From assembly GCA_902626585.1 (NCBI GenBank), contig CACOGA010000007.1:1-64000 (forward strand): 64,000 bases of DNA. Direction: 5' to 3'. The notes under the pieces are model-generated. The model was not told where the DNA came from. It did no database searches and was given only the letters and a program-made list of their open reading frames with translations. A program made the translations under genes and the position numbers. Position 1 is the first letter of the stretch, and each line of letters begins with the position of its first letter. The DNA comes from an uncultured Bacteroidota bacterium. GTDB lineage: Bacteria > Bacteroidota > Bacteroidia > Flavobacteriales > Flavobacteriaceae. Shown piece after piece: positions 26,616 to 36,376 of the stretch.

Positions 26616-29386
26616 TTTTTTATAATTCTTATTGATTTAAATTTTTGATTGTAAAAGTCATTTATTTTGAATATGTATAACCCTTTATTATAGTCGCTCA
26701 GATCAATCATTTTTTCATTAGTTTTTATTATCTCTCGACCAAGAATATCATAAACTGATATACTTATATCACCTTGATAGATAAAATTAACAAAATTACT
26801 AGTCGGATTAGGATAATATTCAATTTCAAAATCTTCAGAGACTTCGTTATTTCCTAGAGAAAAATCTTCCCATTTCCATACACCGCCTGATGATGAGGCT
26901 CCAACTACTTGTGTCCAAGCTCCTGACCACCCAAGTTCCTCATTATAAAAATCAACAAATAAATGAACTGCATTATCGATAGGGGTCCATGAATAACCAC
27001 CATCTAAACTAAAAGATGAGCCATTGCCTGTTGAGAACACAGTATCAGTTCCCTCAATGTAACATAAACCTGAGGTATAAACTGGGCCAGAAGTGGTTAT
27101 TTCAGACCAGGTTTCACCTCCATTCTCTGTTCTAAAAACGTTTGTACTATTGTCGATTAATATCCCATTTTGAGAATCTCCAAAAGATATATTTCCGTTT
27201 ACCTCAGCACTTCCAAAATCGACAATTGGAGATTGAAAGACAACCCAATTATTGCCTTTATCTGATGATCTATATATCCTTCCTTTGTTTGTGGTAAACC
27301 ATACATTATTTCCCACTACTTCTATTTGACGAGTGTAACCATATTCGCCACCTAGAGGATTTGGAATATTATTTCCTGGAACTTGTGTCCAATTATCTCC
27401 ACCGTTTTGGGTTACATATAGCTCAAATTCTCCATTAATGGGGTCACCCTGAGCAAATCCAATATTTTCATCCCAGAAATAAACAACATTGGCAAATGAT
27501 GAACTGGTATCATAATCTGCACTATTTTGTCTAGACCAGTTTAGTCCTCCATCATCAGTTTTAAAAATACCGCCTGTTTGATTTGCTCCCCTTGGGTAAG
27601 CAACAAGCCAAGCAATTTGATCGTTGTAAGCATGTATCATTGAAATTCCTAGGTTTAGATTTCCAATATCAATATTGTATGACTCCCATGAATTACCTCC
27701 ATCAGTTGTTTTAGTAAACTGTTGCATGTTTTCTCCAGAACCGCTTCCGTCGAAAGCAGTTGCCCAAACAACATTTTCGTCCGCAATTGATATGTAGTTG
27801 ATACCCGTGCTTTGATTTCCAAATGTAGTGTCCTGTAATATCCATTCACCACTTGGTTCAAAATAAACTCTAATGTAATTTTCCTTTGTCAATGTTTCAT
27901 TGCTTGAATCATTGGAAACAGTTAAACTCACTGAATATTCTCCAACTTCAGAATAAAATATCTCCGGTGGGTTTTGGCCTTCATAAGTTTCTGGAATACC
28001 ACCCTCGAAAGTCCAAAGCCAAGTGTTTGAATTTACAGAGTTGTTAGAAAAGATTACAGACTGATTTTCATATGTAACTTGAGGAGAAGCAGTAAAAGCA
28101 GGAATTGGATTATCATCATCAGGTAAAACACATAGCAATGCTTGGTAAGCGTCAATTCTAGGACCAATATTTTGATTGATTTCTACTCCACTATTTATTA
28201 AGCAACCCTGTATTTCAGATGGGGAAAGTGATGGGTTTACGCTTAGCATTAGCCCAACTAAACCGGCCGCAAAAGGTGTGGCCATTGATGTTCCACCAAA
28301 TCTCGCATATCCATTGAGATTTTGTGTATAAACCGTACTGAGAAGTCCACCGTAAGAATATCCTCCAGGTGCAGCAATATCCACCCAGGGAAACCCGACA
28401 TTATAATTTGAAAATGATGACCTTTGATCATTGGAATCAACTGAACCTACACCAATAACATTTTGATATGCTGCAGGAAAATTTTGGGTTGAATTTCCGT
28501 CATTTCCGGCTGCAGCTAAAAATACTATCTCGGGGTATGCATTAATTAATTCTTGTAATGCATTTGATGAATTTTCAGAACCGTATGACATGCTAATCAC
28601 ATTTGCTCCGTTTTCACATGCCCACTGAACTCCAGCATAGCTATTGTAAATTGACGATGGGTTTTGGTTATCACCCGTTGCTTTTACAATTATTAGTTCA
28701 GCATTTCCTCCAAGAGATGCAATTCCAGTTGAGTTATTTATTTCAGCGGTTGCCAACCCCGAACAGTGGGTTCCATGTGACCAGGATGAACTTTGGTTGT
28801 ATGTTTGAGGTGGTGTGGCATCATCATCATTATCAGAAACATCCCTTTGCTTAAATACATTTAGATCTAAGTGGTCAGAAGGTGCACCGTTATCAATAAT
28901 CGCAATTTTTATACTTTGACTTCCTGTTGAAATATCCCATGCAAGTTCTGAATTAACTTGAGTATGATACCACTTATTAGTGCCATTGTGATATGTGTCA
29001 TCTGGCACAAACGTGGTTTTATAAATGGGTTCTTTTTCCACATATTCTAATATTTCAAGTTTATTTAGCTTATCTAAAATCAGCTCAATCTTATCAAAGT
29101 CTGAAAATTTTACCCGGTAAATTTTTTGAAGTTCTCTTTTGCCTGAAAAGTAACTTGGCCTCTCAAAACTTAGTACATTTATATCCTTAAAAATTTCTTT
29201 AAAAATCGGGTAATCATTTATATCAACTATAATTCCAATTTCATCTGATGTTTTAACAATATCATTATTATTAACTTCAATAAATTCTTTCAGCTTAAAT
29301 ATTATTGTACCATCTAAAAAATCATTATTTATTGTTTGAGTAAACAAAAAATTACAGGATAATAATAATGTAAATAATTTTTTCAT
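26612..29386 (-). CDS. secreted subtilisin-family (S8) protease with PKD, BNR/YCF48-like repeats and T9SS sorting domain
   Basis: The 924-aa protein has a signal peptide, a propeptide (about 20-125) and a subtilase domain. Its catalytic Asp is in IAIIDNGAPSDH (about 165), its His in SHGTHCSGLA (about 208) and its Ser in GGTSMATPFAAGL (about 368). A PKD domain (about 425-505) and a beta-propeller-like region with repeated SxDxGxxW units (such as TTDGGNSWESYN and TDDGGLNWSR) follow. A T9SS C-terminal domain (YYPNPTSNFVNF ... GLYIFKI) ends it. It is probably a surface or extracellular endoprotease. Start and stop overlap both neighbours by ATGA. Confidence 0.9.
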   Translation of the reverse strand: MKKLFTLLLSCNFLFTQTINNDFLDGTIIFKLKEFIEVNNNDIVKTSDEIGIIVDINDYPIFKEIFKDINVLSFERPSYFSGKRELQKIYRVKFSDFDKIELILDKLNKLEILEYVEKEPIYKTTFVPDDTYHNGTNKWYHTQVNSELAWDISTGSQSIKIAIIDNGAPSDHLDLNVFKQRDVSDNDDDATPPQTYNQSSSWSHGTHCSGLATAEINNSTGIASLGGNAELIIVKATGDNQNPSSIYNSYAGVQWACENGANVISMSYGSENSSNALQELINAYPEIVFLAAAGNDGNSTQNFPAAYQNVIGVGSVDSNDQRSSFSNYNVGFPWVDIAAPGGYSYGGLLSTVYTQNLNGYARFGGTSMATPFAAGLVGLMLSVNPSLSPSEIQGCLINSGVEINQNIGPRIDAYQALLCVLPDDDNPIPAFTASPQVTYENQSVIFSNNSVNSNTWLWTFEGGIPETYEGQNPPEIFYSEVGEYSVSLTVSNDSSNETLTKENYIRVYFEPSGEWILQDTTFGNQSTGINYISIADENVVWATAFDGSGSGENMQQFTKTTDGGNSWESYNIDIGNLNLGISMIHAYNDQIAWLVAYPRGANQTGGIFKTDDGGLNWSRQNSADYDTSSSFANVVYFWDENIGFAQGDPINGEFELYVTQNGGDNWTQVPGNNIPNPLGGEYGYTRQIEVVGNNVWFTTNKGRIYRSSDKGNNWVVFQSPIVDFGSAEVNGNISFGDSQNGILIDNSTNVFRTENGGETWSEITTSGPVYTSGLCYIEGTDTVFSTGNGSSFSLDGGYSWTPIDNAVHLFVDFYNEELGWSGAWTQVVGASSSGGVWKWEDFSLGNNEVSEDFEIEYYPNPTSNFVNFIYQGDISISVYDILGREIIKTNEKMIDLSDYNKGLYIFKINDFYNQKFKSIRIIKK

Positions 29387-29781
29387 TTTTTTAATTTTAT
29401 AACAATTGCTCCGCCTCTTCCCATGCCTCCATATCGGTTTGTGGCGGCTAGAGATCTTAATATTGTAATGCTTTTTACCTGTTGTGGATCGATGTATGAA
29501 GGAAACTCTGTTTGAATGGAGCCATCAATATCATATATTGCATAAGCTTGATAATTTATCGACAAACTACCTCCTCTCACAAGAATTCTTGGACTTGCAT
29601 TAGCTACATTATCTCCAACCACGGTTATCCCCGGAAATTTGCCTACAATAACATCCAAAAGAGTTGTTGCCGCTGGAGATATTGTTATTGATGCCGAAGG
29701 TTTAGACATTTTATTATTTTGTGTTCCACATGAGCAAAAAATAATAATTGTTATTACTTGTAGGTATTTAATTATACTCAT
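29383..29781 (-). CDS. lipoprotein consisting of a lone TonB-dependent-receptor plug domain
   Basis: After a lipobox (IFCSCG), the 132-aa product is a plug domain: SPAATTLLDVIVGKFPGITV, ASPRILVRGGSLS and a terminal GAIVIKLKK, as in SusC-like receptors, but without any beta-barrel. I chose the ATG at 29781, which places the signal at the N-terminus; the track start at 29826 adds 15 residues ahead of it. The stop overlaps the protease ATG. Plug-only lipoproteins may interact with outer-membrane receptors, but the role is unknown. Confidence 0.72.
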   Translation of the reverse strand: MSIIKYLQVITIIIFCSCGTQNNKMSKPSASITISPAATTLLDVIVGKFPGITVVGDNVANASPRILVRGGSLSINYQAYAIYDIDGSIQTEFPSYIDPQQVKSITILRSLAATNRYGGMGRGGAIVIKLKK

Positions 29782-29860
29782 CACTAATAGCGAACAAACC
29801 TTATGCCAGTCTTTAATATAATACAAACAATAACAGGTTTAATTTAATTATTAAATGCAT

Positions 29861-29868
29861 TATCTTTG
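29861..29868 (+). promoter_or_regulatory. -7 box nearly abutting the endonuclease I start
   Basis: TATCTTTG (exact TAnnTTTG) ends only 5 nt before the ATG at 29874. With transcription starting a few bases after the box, the mRNA would have almost no leader. Confidence 0.5.
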
Positions 29869-29873
29869 GTGTA

Positions 29874-31004
29874 ATGAGATATTTATTGATCTTATTTGTT
29901 GTTTTAGCTTTTAATGCTAATGCCCAATCTGATTTTGGATCATCATTTAATCCAACATATGGGATAGTACAACCAAATATACCCCAAGATTACTATCAGG
30001 AAGCAAACGGAAAATCTTCAGACAACTTAAAGGAGGCATTGCATCAAATCATTTCAAATCATTCCGTCTTTCCTTACACATCATCATCAACAGACACTTG
30101 GGATATATTACAATTGTCAGATCAAGACCCAGAAAATCACGAAAATATGATACTCGTATATACTGGTCGTTCTCAGGACAAAGGGTATCGAGATGGTTCG
30201 GGTAACTATTCCCAGTATGAAAATGGAAATGGTACTCAAAGTAATTCATGGAACAGAGAACATGTTTGGCCCAAATCTCACGGATTTCCAAATGAAGATG
30301 ATAATGCATACACTGATGTTCATAATTTAAAGCCTTCAGATCGATCTGTTAACAGCTCAAGAGGAACAAAGGATTATGATTATGGTGGAAGTCAGCATTC
30401 AGAGGCTACTGAATGTTTGACAGACTCTGATAGCTGGGAGCCATCAGATTCTGTCAAAGGGGATATTGCTAGGATTTTGTTTTACATGGTGGTTAGATAT
30501 GATCCAGGATACGATCACAACAACAATCCTTTTGATTTAGAGCTTGTTGATTATACAACTCCAAATAACAATGATCCAATATTGGGTAAATTATCCTCTT
30601 TAATCCAATGGCATTATGATGACCCAGTTGATGACTTTGAAATTAATAGAAATGAAATTATTTATGGATTTCAAGAAAATAGAAATCCGTTCATAGACCA
30701 TCCAAATCTTGTTGGTTTTTTATGGGGAGAAAATATCGGAGAAAATTGGAATGAGAATTTAGGATTGCAAAATAATTTGACTAAAAACACGATTATTTAT
30801 CCAAATCCTACAATGGGTGTTTTAAACTTTGGTGAAATATTAGTGAATAATAGAATTCAAATTTTCTCTTCCGAGGGAGTTAAGGTTTATGACAAATTAA
30901 TTACTAATTCAAATTCAATTAATTTAGATTTAAAATCTGGGTTCTATCTCCTAAAAATGTCCGATAATTCAAGGGTTTTAAACCACAAAATTATAATTAA
31001 ATAA
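29874..31004 (+). CDS. secreted endonuclease I family nuclease with T9SS sorting domain
   Basis: The 376-aa protein has a signal peptide (MRYLLILFVVLAFNANAQ) and an endonuclease I domain. The signature is WNREHVWPKSHGF (about residues 125-137), DVHNLKPSDRSVNSSRGTKD (about 148-167) and further conserved ILFYMVVRYDP. A C-terminal T9SS domain has YPNPTMGVLNF and GFYLLKMSDNS. It is probably secreted and degrades extracellular DNA for phosphorus, nitrogen and nucleosides. Its promoter box is 5 nt before the start. The next gene begins right after its TAA, so the antiporter may be co-transcribed. Confidence 0.9.
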   Translation: MRYLLILFVVLAFNANAQSDFGSSFNPTYGIVQPNIPQDYYQEANGKSSDNLKEALHQIISNHSVFPYTSSSTDTWDILQLSDQDPENHENMILVYTGRSQDKGYRDGSGNYSQYENGNGTQSNSWNREHVWPKSHGFPNEDDNAYTDVHNLKPSDRSVNSSRGTKDYDYGGSQHSEATECLTDSDSWEPSDSVKGDIARILFYMVVRYDPGYDHNNNPFDLELVDYTTPNNNDPILGKLSSLIQWHYDDPVDDFEINRNEIIYGFQENRNPFIDHPNLVGFLWGENIGENWNENLGLQNNLTKNTIIYPNPTMGVLNFGEILVNNRIQIFSSEGVKVYDKLITNSNSINLDLKSGFYLLKMSDNSRVLNHKIIIK

Positions 31005-31940
31005 ATGAATTTAGCTTTAATTTTTTTAGGATTTTTTTTGCTAGTTATTGGAGGTGAATTCATTGTTAGAGCATCAGTAGCCCTATCCCTAAGGTTTAAT
31101 ATTTCAAAGTTTGTGATTGGAATGACAGTTGTTTCTTTTGCAACTTCCTTGCCTGAACTAATAGTAAGTATTAACGCAGCTTTAAATAACTCTCCATCTA
31201 TTGCCATAAATAATGTGGTAGGTTCAAACATAGCTAATATCGGACTTGTTTTAGCTTTAATAGCGTTACTTAGTAATATATCAGTTAATGAAAAATCATT
31301 TAGAAGAGATTGGTCGTGGATGTTTTTTCTTTCAATTATGTTATGGCTATTTATAATTACGGATAATGAATTGGACGGTTTTGAAGGTTTTTTGCTAATT
31401 ACATTTTTGGTGAATTTTGTATATAACGTTTTAAAAAAATCTGATTCTGTTGAATTATTAAATGATGTTGATGATAAACTTAAGCTAACCTCAAATTTTA
31501 AAATCTTGGTATGGTTATTTATTTCGTCACTAACCCTCTATTTCGGAGCTGAATTCCTGGTCGATGGTGCTGTTAAATTCGCTAATCAAATTAATATAAG
31601 CGAGGCAGTTATCTCAGTTTCGATTGTGGCGATTGGAACCAGTATTCCAGAATTGGCAGCTTCTTTAGTAGCAATTGCAAAAAACGAAAAGGGTATTTCC
31701 GTGGGAAATTTAATAGGTTCAAATATTTTCAATATCGGATCCGTGTTAGGAATTACAGCAATAATTAAAGATATACCTATTGCTCAAGAAATAATCGAAC
31801 GAGATATTATATGGATGATAGTCTTCACTGTGTTAATCATGGTTTTAGCTGTTTTACCAGAGAAAAATAAGATTTCAAAATATAAGGGTCTTATTATGCT
31901 TCTAGGATACTTCGTTTTCATATTTCTAGCATTTGCATAA
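31005..31940 (+). CDS. calcium/sodium antiporter (YrbG/CaCA family)
   Basis: The 311-aa inner-membrane protein has two inverted repeats with the family motifs GMTVVSFATSLPELIVSINA (first alpha repeat) and AIGTSIPELAASLVAIAKNE (second), each followed by GSNIxNIG. About ten hydrophobic helices. Known members exchange Ca2+ for Na+ or H+. ATG directly follows the endonuclease stop. A bidirectional terminator separates it from glnA. Confidence 0.9.
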   Translation: MNLALIFLGFFLLVIGGEFIVRASVALSLRFNISKFVIGMTVVSFATSLPELIVSINAALNNSPSIAINNVVGSNIANIGLVLALIALLSNISVNEKSFRRDWSWMFFLSIMLWLFIITDNELDGFEGFLLITFLVNFVYNVLKKSDSVELLNDVDDKLKLTSNFKILVWLFISSLTLYFGAEFLVDGAVKFANQINISEAVISVSIVAIGTSIPELAASLVAIAKNEKGISVGNLIGSNIFNIGSVLGITAIIKDIPIAQEIIERDIIWMIVFTVLIMVLAVLPEKNKISKYKGLIMLLGYFVFIFLAFA

Positions 31941-31972
31941 AAAAAAGGAATTATTTTCATAATTCCTTTTTT
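31941..31972. terminator. bidirectional intrinsic terminator between antiporter and glutamine synthetase
   Basis: A-run, GGAATTAT, loop TTTC, ATAATTCC and a T-run form a long hairpin that has a U tract on either strand. It sits between convergent genes and can end both transcripts. Confidence 0.85.
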
Positions 31973-31989
31973 AAAAAATTGAATTTAAA

Positions 31990-32994
31990 CTATGCAGATT
32001 TTACAGTCTTTATAATTCGGGCAGCAATTTTATACGGATCGGCATTTGACGCAGGACGTCTATCCTCAAGCCAACCTTTATAACCCTTCTCAACGGTTAT
32101 AATGGGAATTCTAATCGATGCACCTCTGTCAGAAACTCCATAACTAAACTGATCAATAGATTGAGTCTCATGAAGACCTGTTAATCTTTGTTCATTATAT
32201 GCGCCATAAACAGCTATGTGTTCGTCTACCACTGGTCTAAAAGCTTCACATATTTTTTCATATGTTTCTTTTGAACCACATGTTCTTAAAGTATTATTAG
32301 AGAAATTTGCATGCATGCCAGATCCGTTCCAATCACCCTTGATTGGTTTAGGGTGATATTCAATATAGTAACCGTAATCTTCAGTTAGCCTGTCGAGAAT
32401 ATACCTAGCCACCCATAATTGGTCACCAGCGTTCTTAGCACCCTTTCCAAATACCTGAAATTCCCATTGTCCACAAGCTACTTCTTGATTAATTCCTTCA
32501 ATATTAATTCCTGCAGCGAGGCAAATATCAGCATGATCCTCAACAAGTTGTCTGCCGTGTGTATTTTTTCCTCCTACTGAACAATAATATAACCCTTGAG
32601 GACCTGGGTATCCACCTGGTGGAAAGCCTAGGGGTAAGTCTGTATCTGTGTCCATTATGAAATATTCTTGTTCAAATCCAAACCAAAAATCATTATCGTC
32701 ATCATCAATAGTTGCTCTACCATTGGAGACATGTGGAGAACCATCAGGGTTCATAACTTCTGTCATGACAAGAAAACCATTTTCCCTTGTGGGATCCGGG
32801 AAAATTGCAACAGGCTTCAACAGGCAATCTGATGAACCTCCTTCTGCCTGCTGAGTGGAACTTCCATCAAATGCCCACACTGGGCAACTTTCTAGTTTTC
32901 CGTCAAAATCTTTCAAGATTTTTGTTTTACTACGCATGTTTTGCGTAGGAACATATCCGTCAAGCCAGATATATTCTAATTTTGCTGTACTCAT
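31990..32994 (-). CDS. glnII: glutamine synthetase, type II (eukaryotic-like)
   Basis: This 334-aa enzyme makes glutamine from glutamate, ammonia and ATP. It matches GSII, not GSI: N-terminus KLEYIWLDGYVPTQNMRSKT, then WAFDGSSTQQAEGGSSDCLL, FGFEQEYFI (metal ligands), GINQEVACGQWEFQ, GDWNGSGMHANFS and SDRGASIRIP. It is about half the length of the GSIII common in Bacteroides. The 250-nt upstream region has no exact -7 box. Bidirectional terminator downstream. Confidence 0.92.
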   Translation of the reverse strand: MSTAKLEYIWLDGYVPTQNMRSKTKILKDFDGKLESCPVWAFDGSSTQQAEGGSSDCLLKPVAIFPDPTRENGFLVMTEVMNPDGSPHVSNGRATIDDDDNDFWFGFEQEYFIMDTDTDLPLGFPPGGYPGPQGLYYCSVGGKNTHGRQLVEDHADICLAAGINIEGINQEVACGQWEFQVFGKGAKNAGDQLWVARYILDRLTEDYGYYIEYHPKPIKGDWNGSGMHANFSNNTLRTCGSKETYEKICEAFRPVVDEHIAVYGAYNEQRLTGLHETQSIDQFSYGVSDRGASIRIPIITVEKGYKGWLEDRRPASNADPYKIAARIIKTVKSA

Positions 32995-33264
32995 TTTAAT
33001 TTTCTATTAGTTAATTACCGATTTTAAAGATTGCATAATATATCAATAAATTTGAAATTCATTAAATATTTTTTTCTGCTTTTGAAATATATTTATAAAC
33101 ATTTCAACCAAAACAATTTGTTCATATGAATAATGTAATTTTTGCCGATTACAACACCTTATTGTTAATAACATAATTTTCTTTTTTACTATTTTAATAA
33201 TCTTAGTAGTCCCTACACTAAATTTTTTGTCTTTTCTTTAATACTTTTGTGGTCAAGTTACACA
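32995..33264. other. divergent intergenic region between glutamine synthetase and purM
   Basis: This AT-rich 270-nt gap holds the purM -7 box (33242-33249). Apart from this I see no stable hairpin, no ORF and no exact promoter match for the synthetase. A TA-N3-TTTG sequence near 33137 has the wrong spacing by one base. Confidence 0.4.
33242..33249 (+). promoter_or_regulatory. -7 promoter box for purM
   Basis: TACTTTTG matches TAnnTTTG exactly and overlaps the TTG the ORF track used as a start. It places the transcription start after that codon and supports the ATG at 33265. Confidence 0.5.
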
Positions 33265-34449
33265 ATGATAAATTCAAAAACATCCGACAAATACATGAAG
33301 CGAGGGGTATCAGCTTCCAAAGAGGATGTACACAATGCAATTAAAAATTTAGACAAAGGACTTTTTCCAAAAGCCTTCTGTAAAATTGTTCCAGATTTTT
33401 TAACGGGAAGCCAACAGCATTGTATAGTTATGCACGCTGATGGTGCTGGTACAAAAAGTTCATTGGCATACATGTATTGGAAAGAAACTGGTGATCTATC
33501 GGTTTGGAAGGGAATTGCCCAGGATGCTCTAATTATGAATATTGATGATCTTATTTGTGTCGGGGCTACCGATAACATTATGCTTTCATCTACAATTGGA
33601 AGAAATAAAAATAAAATTCCGGGTAATGTAATATCCGCCATAATTAATGGTACTAAAGAATTAGTCGACGATTTGCAAAAGTATGACATTAATATTCACA
33701 TGACTGGTGGAGAAACCGCTGATGTTGGTGATCTTGTCAGAACTATTATTGTCGACAGTACCGTTGTTGGAAGAATAAAAAAAGACGAAGTAATTGATAA
33801 TTCTAAGATTTCTAGTGGAAATGTAATCATTGGATTATCATCATATGGAAAATCAACATATGAGTTAGAATATAACAGCGGAATTGGCAGTAACGGACTA
33901 ACATCTGCTAGACACGATGTATTTAACAAGATTTTAGCCGAAAAATACCCTGAAAGCTACGATCCTGACATTCCAGAGGACCTAGTTTACTCTGGAACAA
34001 GACAATTAACCGAAAAGTTGACTGAGATTGATATAGATGCCGGAAAATTGGTTTTATCTCCCACCAGAACCTATGCACCAGTTATTAAAGACATTATCAA
34101 ATCGGTTGGCAACAAAAATATAAATGGAATTATTCATTGCAGTGGTGGGGCTCAAACTAAAATACTTCACTTCTTGGATGATAATTTACATGTTATAAAA
34201 GATAACATGTTTGAGGTTCCATATTTATTTAAATTAATACAAAAGGAATCAAAAACTAGCTGGGAAGAGATGTATAAGGTGTTTAATTGTGGGCATCGAA
34301 TGGAATTATATATTGAACCACGATTTGCTGATGAAATAATCAGTATTTCAAATTCTTATAATATAGAAGCAAAAATTATAGGTAAGGTTGTAGGTTCAGA
34401 CGAAAAAAAACTCAGTATAAAGTCAGAATATGGGGAGTTTAATTATTAA
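33265..34449 (+). CDS. purM: phosphoribosylformylglycinamidine cyclo-ligase (AIR synthase)
   Basis: PurM closes the imidazole ring in purine synthesis. The 394-aa sequence has the PurM-like fold signatures MHADGAGTKSSLAYMYWKET, MNIDDLICVGATDNI, MTGGETADVGDLVRT and VIIGLSSYGKSTYE, followed by the C-terminal ATP-grasp-like half with GIIHCSGGAQTKILHF. It is longer than the E. coli enzyme (345 aa), as in other Bacteroidota. I chose the ATG at 33265 because the track's TTG lies inside the promoter box. It is followed by prfA and pyrF on the same strand. Confidence 0.9.
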   Translation: MINSKTSDKYMKRGVSASKEDVHNAIKNLDKGLFPKAFCKIVPDFLTGSQQHCIVMHADGAGTKSSLAYMYWKETGDLSVWKGIAQDALIMNIDDLICVGATDNIMLSSTIGRNKNKIPGNVISAIINGTKELVDDLQKYDINIHMTGGETADVGDLVRTIIVDSTVVGRIKKDEVIDNSKISSGNVIIGLSSYGKSTYELEYNSGIGSNGLTSARHDVFNKILAEKYPESYDPDIPEDLVYSGTRQLTEKLTEIDIDAGKLVLSPTRTYAPVIKDIIKSVGNKNINGIIHCSGGAQTKILHFLDDNLHVIKDNMFEVPYLFKLIQKESKTSWEEMYKVFNCGHRMELYIEPRFADEIISISNSYNIEAKIIGKVVGSDEKKLSIKSEYGEFNY

Positions 34450-34477
34450 ATTAGAAAAGTCCTGAAAAAATAAAGCA

Positions 34478-35545
34478 GTGCTAGAAAAGTTAAAATTAAT
34501 TGAAAATAGATTTTCGGAATTGGGTGAGTTAATTATTCAGCCTGATATCATCTCTGACCAAAAAAAATATATTCAGATTTCCAAAGAATATAAAGACACA
34601 AAAAAAATTATTGATAAGGGTGAAATTTATAGAAACCTGTTGGCTAATAAATCTGAAGCACAGGATATAATTTCTGTTGAGAAAGACGATGAAATGATTG
34701 AAATGGCCAAAATGCAACTTGAAGAAGTTGAAAACGAGCTGCCCAAAATCGAGGAAGAACTTAAAGTTTTATTAATTCCTAAAGACCCCGATGATTCAAA
34801 AAATGTGGTTGTAGAAATAAGGGCTGGTACCGGTGGTGATGAGGCAAGTATTTTTGCAGGTGATTTATATAGAATGTATTCTAAATTTTCTGAATCAAAA
34901 AATTGGTCGGTTAATTTAGTTGATTTAAATGAAGGTACATCTGGGGGTTATAAAGAAATTATTTTTGAAGTAAACGGAGAAGATGTTTATGGAAATTTAA
35001 AATTTGAAGCTGGTGTTCATAGAGTTCAAAGGGTTCCTCAAACAGAAACCCAAGGAAGGGTACATACAAGTGCAGCAACAGTGATTGTCTTACCTGAAGC
35101 TGAAGAGTTTGATGTCGAACTTGATATGCAAGATGTTAGAATCGAAAGGACTACCTCAACAGGACCTGGAGGCCAGTCTGTAAATACAACTTATTCAGCT
35201 ATTAAATTACATCACGAGCCAACCGGAATTATTGTAAGTTGCCAAGATCAAAAATCCCAGCATAAAAATCTTGATAAGGCATTGAAAGTTTTAAGAACAC
35301 GCCTCTATGAGTTAGAGGTTGAAAAAAGGAGGCAGGCTGATTCTTTAAAAAGAAAAAGTATGGTATCTTCAGGTGATAGAAGTGCAAAAATCAGAACATA
35401 TAATTATCCACAAGGAAGGGTTACAGAGCATAGAATAGGATTAACTTTATACGATTTACCAAAGATTATAAATGGTGATATTCAAAAAATCATAGATGAG
35501 CTTATGTTAGCTGAAAATTCGGAGATTTTAAAAGCAAATAATTAA
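34478..35545 (+). CDS. prfA: peptide chain release factor 1
   Basis: RF1 ends translation at UAA and UAG. The 355-aa protein carries [40 protein letters not shown] and the peptidyl-tRNA hydrolysis GGQ in [16 protein letters not shown] (Gln methylated in the family), followed by HQ-type [15 protein letters not shown]. No in-frame shift site of the kind found in RF2 is seen. The start is GTG at 34478, giving [12 protein letters not shown]. It is followed base-to-base by pyrF. Confidence 0.95.
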   Translation: MLEKLKLIENRFSELGELIIQPDIISDQKKYIQISKEYKDTKKIIDKGEIYRNLLANKSEAQDIISVEKDDEMIEMAKMQLEEVENELPKIEEELKVLLIPKDPDDSKNVVVEIRAGTGGDEASIFAGDLYRMYSKFSESKNWSVNLVDLNEGTSGGYKEIIFEVNGEDVYGNLKFEAGVHRVQRVPQTETQGRVHTSAATVIVLPEAEEFDVELDMQDVRIERTTSTGPGGQSVNTTYSAIKLHHEPTGIIVSCQDQKSQHKNLDKALKVLRTRLYELEVEKRRQADSLKRKSMVSSGDRSAKIRTYNYPQGRVTEHRIGLTLYDLPKIINGDIQKIIDELMLAENSEILKANN

Positions 35546-36376
35546 ATGAAACCAGAGGATTTAATAGCTCAGATAAATAAAAAAGATTCTTTTCTGTGTA
35601 TTGGTCTTGATACGGATATGAATAAAATTCCAAAATTTTTATTAAGTGAAGATGATCCAATTTTTTCATTTAATAAGTCAATTATAGACTCTACAAATAA
35701 GTACTGTATTGCATACAAAATAAACACAGCATTTTACGAATCCTTAGGAGCCAAGGGATGGACATCAATGCAAAAAACAGTCGATTATATTAATAAAAAC
35801 TTTCCTCAGATATTTACAATCGCTGATGCAAAGAGAGGTGATATCGGAAATACGAGTAAAATGTATGCTAAGTCTTTTTTTGGAGAAATGAATTTTGACA
35901 GCATTACTGTAAATCCTTACATGGGTTCAGACTCAGTTAAACCATTTTTAGAATTCGAAAATAAGTTTACAATTATTCTTGGTTTGACATCAAACATCGG
36001 AGCAGATGACATCCAGCTTAAAACCACCAATAATGATTTCGTTTTTATGGAAATGATAAAATCATGTAGCCTATGGGGAAATCAAAATAATATGATGTTC
36101 GTTGTTGGAGCAACAAAATCTGAGTATATTGAAAAAATTAGAAATCTCATTCCAAATCATTTTTTATTAATTCCAGGAGTTGGAGCACAAGGAGGAGATT
36201 TAAAGGAAGTATGCAAATTTGCTCTAAATGATAACATTGGAATCATTGTTAATTCTTCCAGATCTATTATTTATGCCTCTGTAGATGAAAATTTTGCGAT
36301 TGAGGCTGCTAAACAGGCTATGATTCTTCAAAATGAAATGAAAGCAATACTTTCGGAAAGAAAACAAAATTCATGA
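35546..36376 (+). CDS. pyrF: orotidine 5'-phosphate decarboxylase, group 2
   Basis: This enzyme converts OMP to UMP, the last step of UMP synthesis. The 276-aa sequence has LCIGLDTDMNKIP at the N-terminus, the catalytic IADAKRGDIGNTSKMYAKSF (Lys-Asp pair), VNPYMGSDSVKPF and LIPGVGAQGGD, typical of the longer group 2 form found in Bacteroidota. ATG follows the prfA stop directly, and the stop overlaps the next ATG (ATGA). Confidence 0.94.
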   Translation: MKPEDLIAQINKKDSFLCIGLDTDMNKIPKFLLSEDDPIFSFNKSIIDSTNKYCIAYKINTAFYESLGAKGWTSMQKTVDYINKNFPQIFTIADAKRGDIGNTSKMYAKSFFGEMNFDSITVNPYMGSDSVKPFLEFENKFTIILGLTSNIGADDIQLKTTNNDFVFMEMIKSCSLWGNQNNMMFVVGATKSEYIEKIRNLIPNHFLLIPGVGAQGGDLKEVCKFALNDNIGIIVNSSRSIIYASVDENFAIEAAKQAMILQNEMKAILSERKQNS

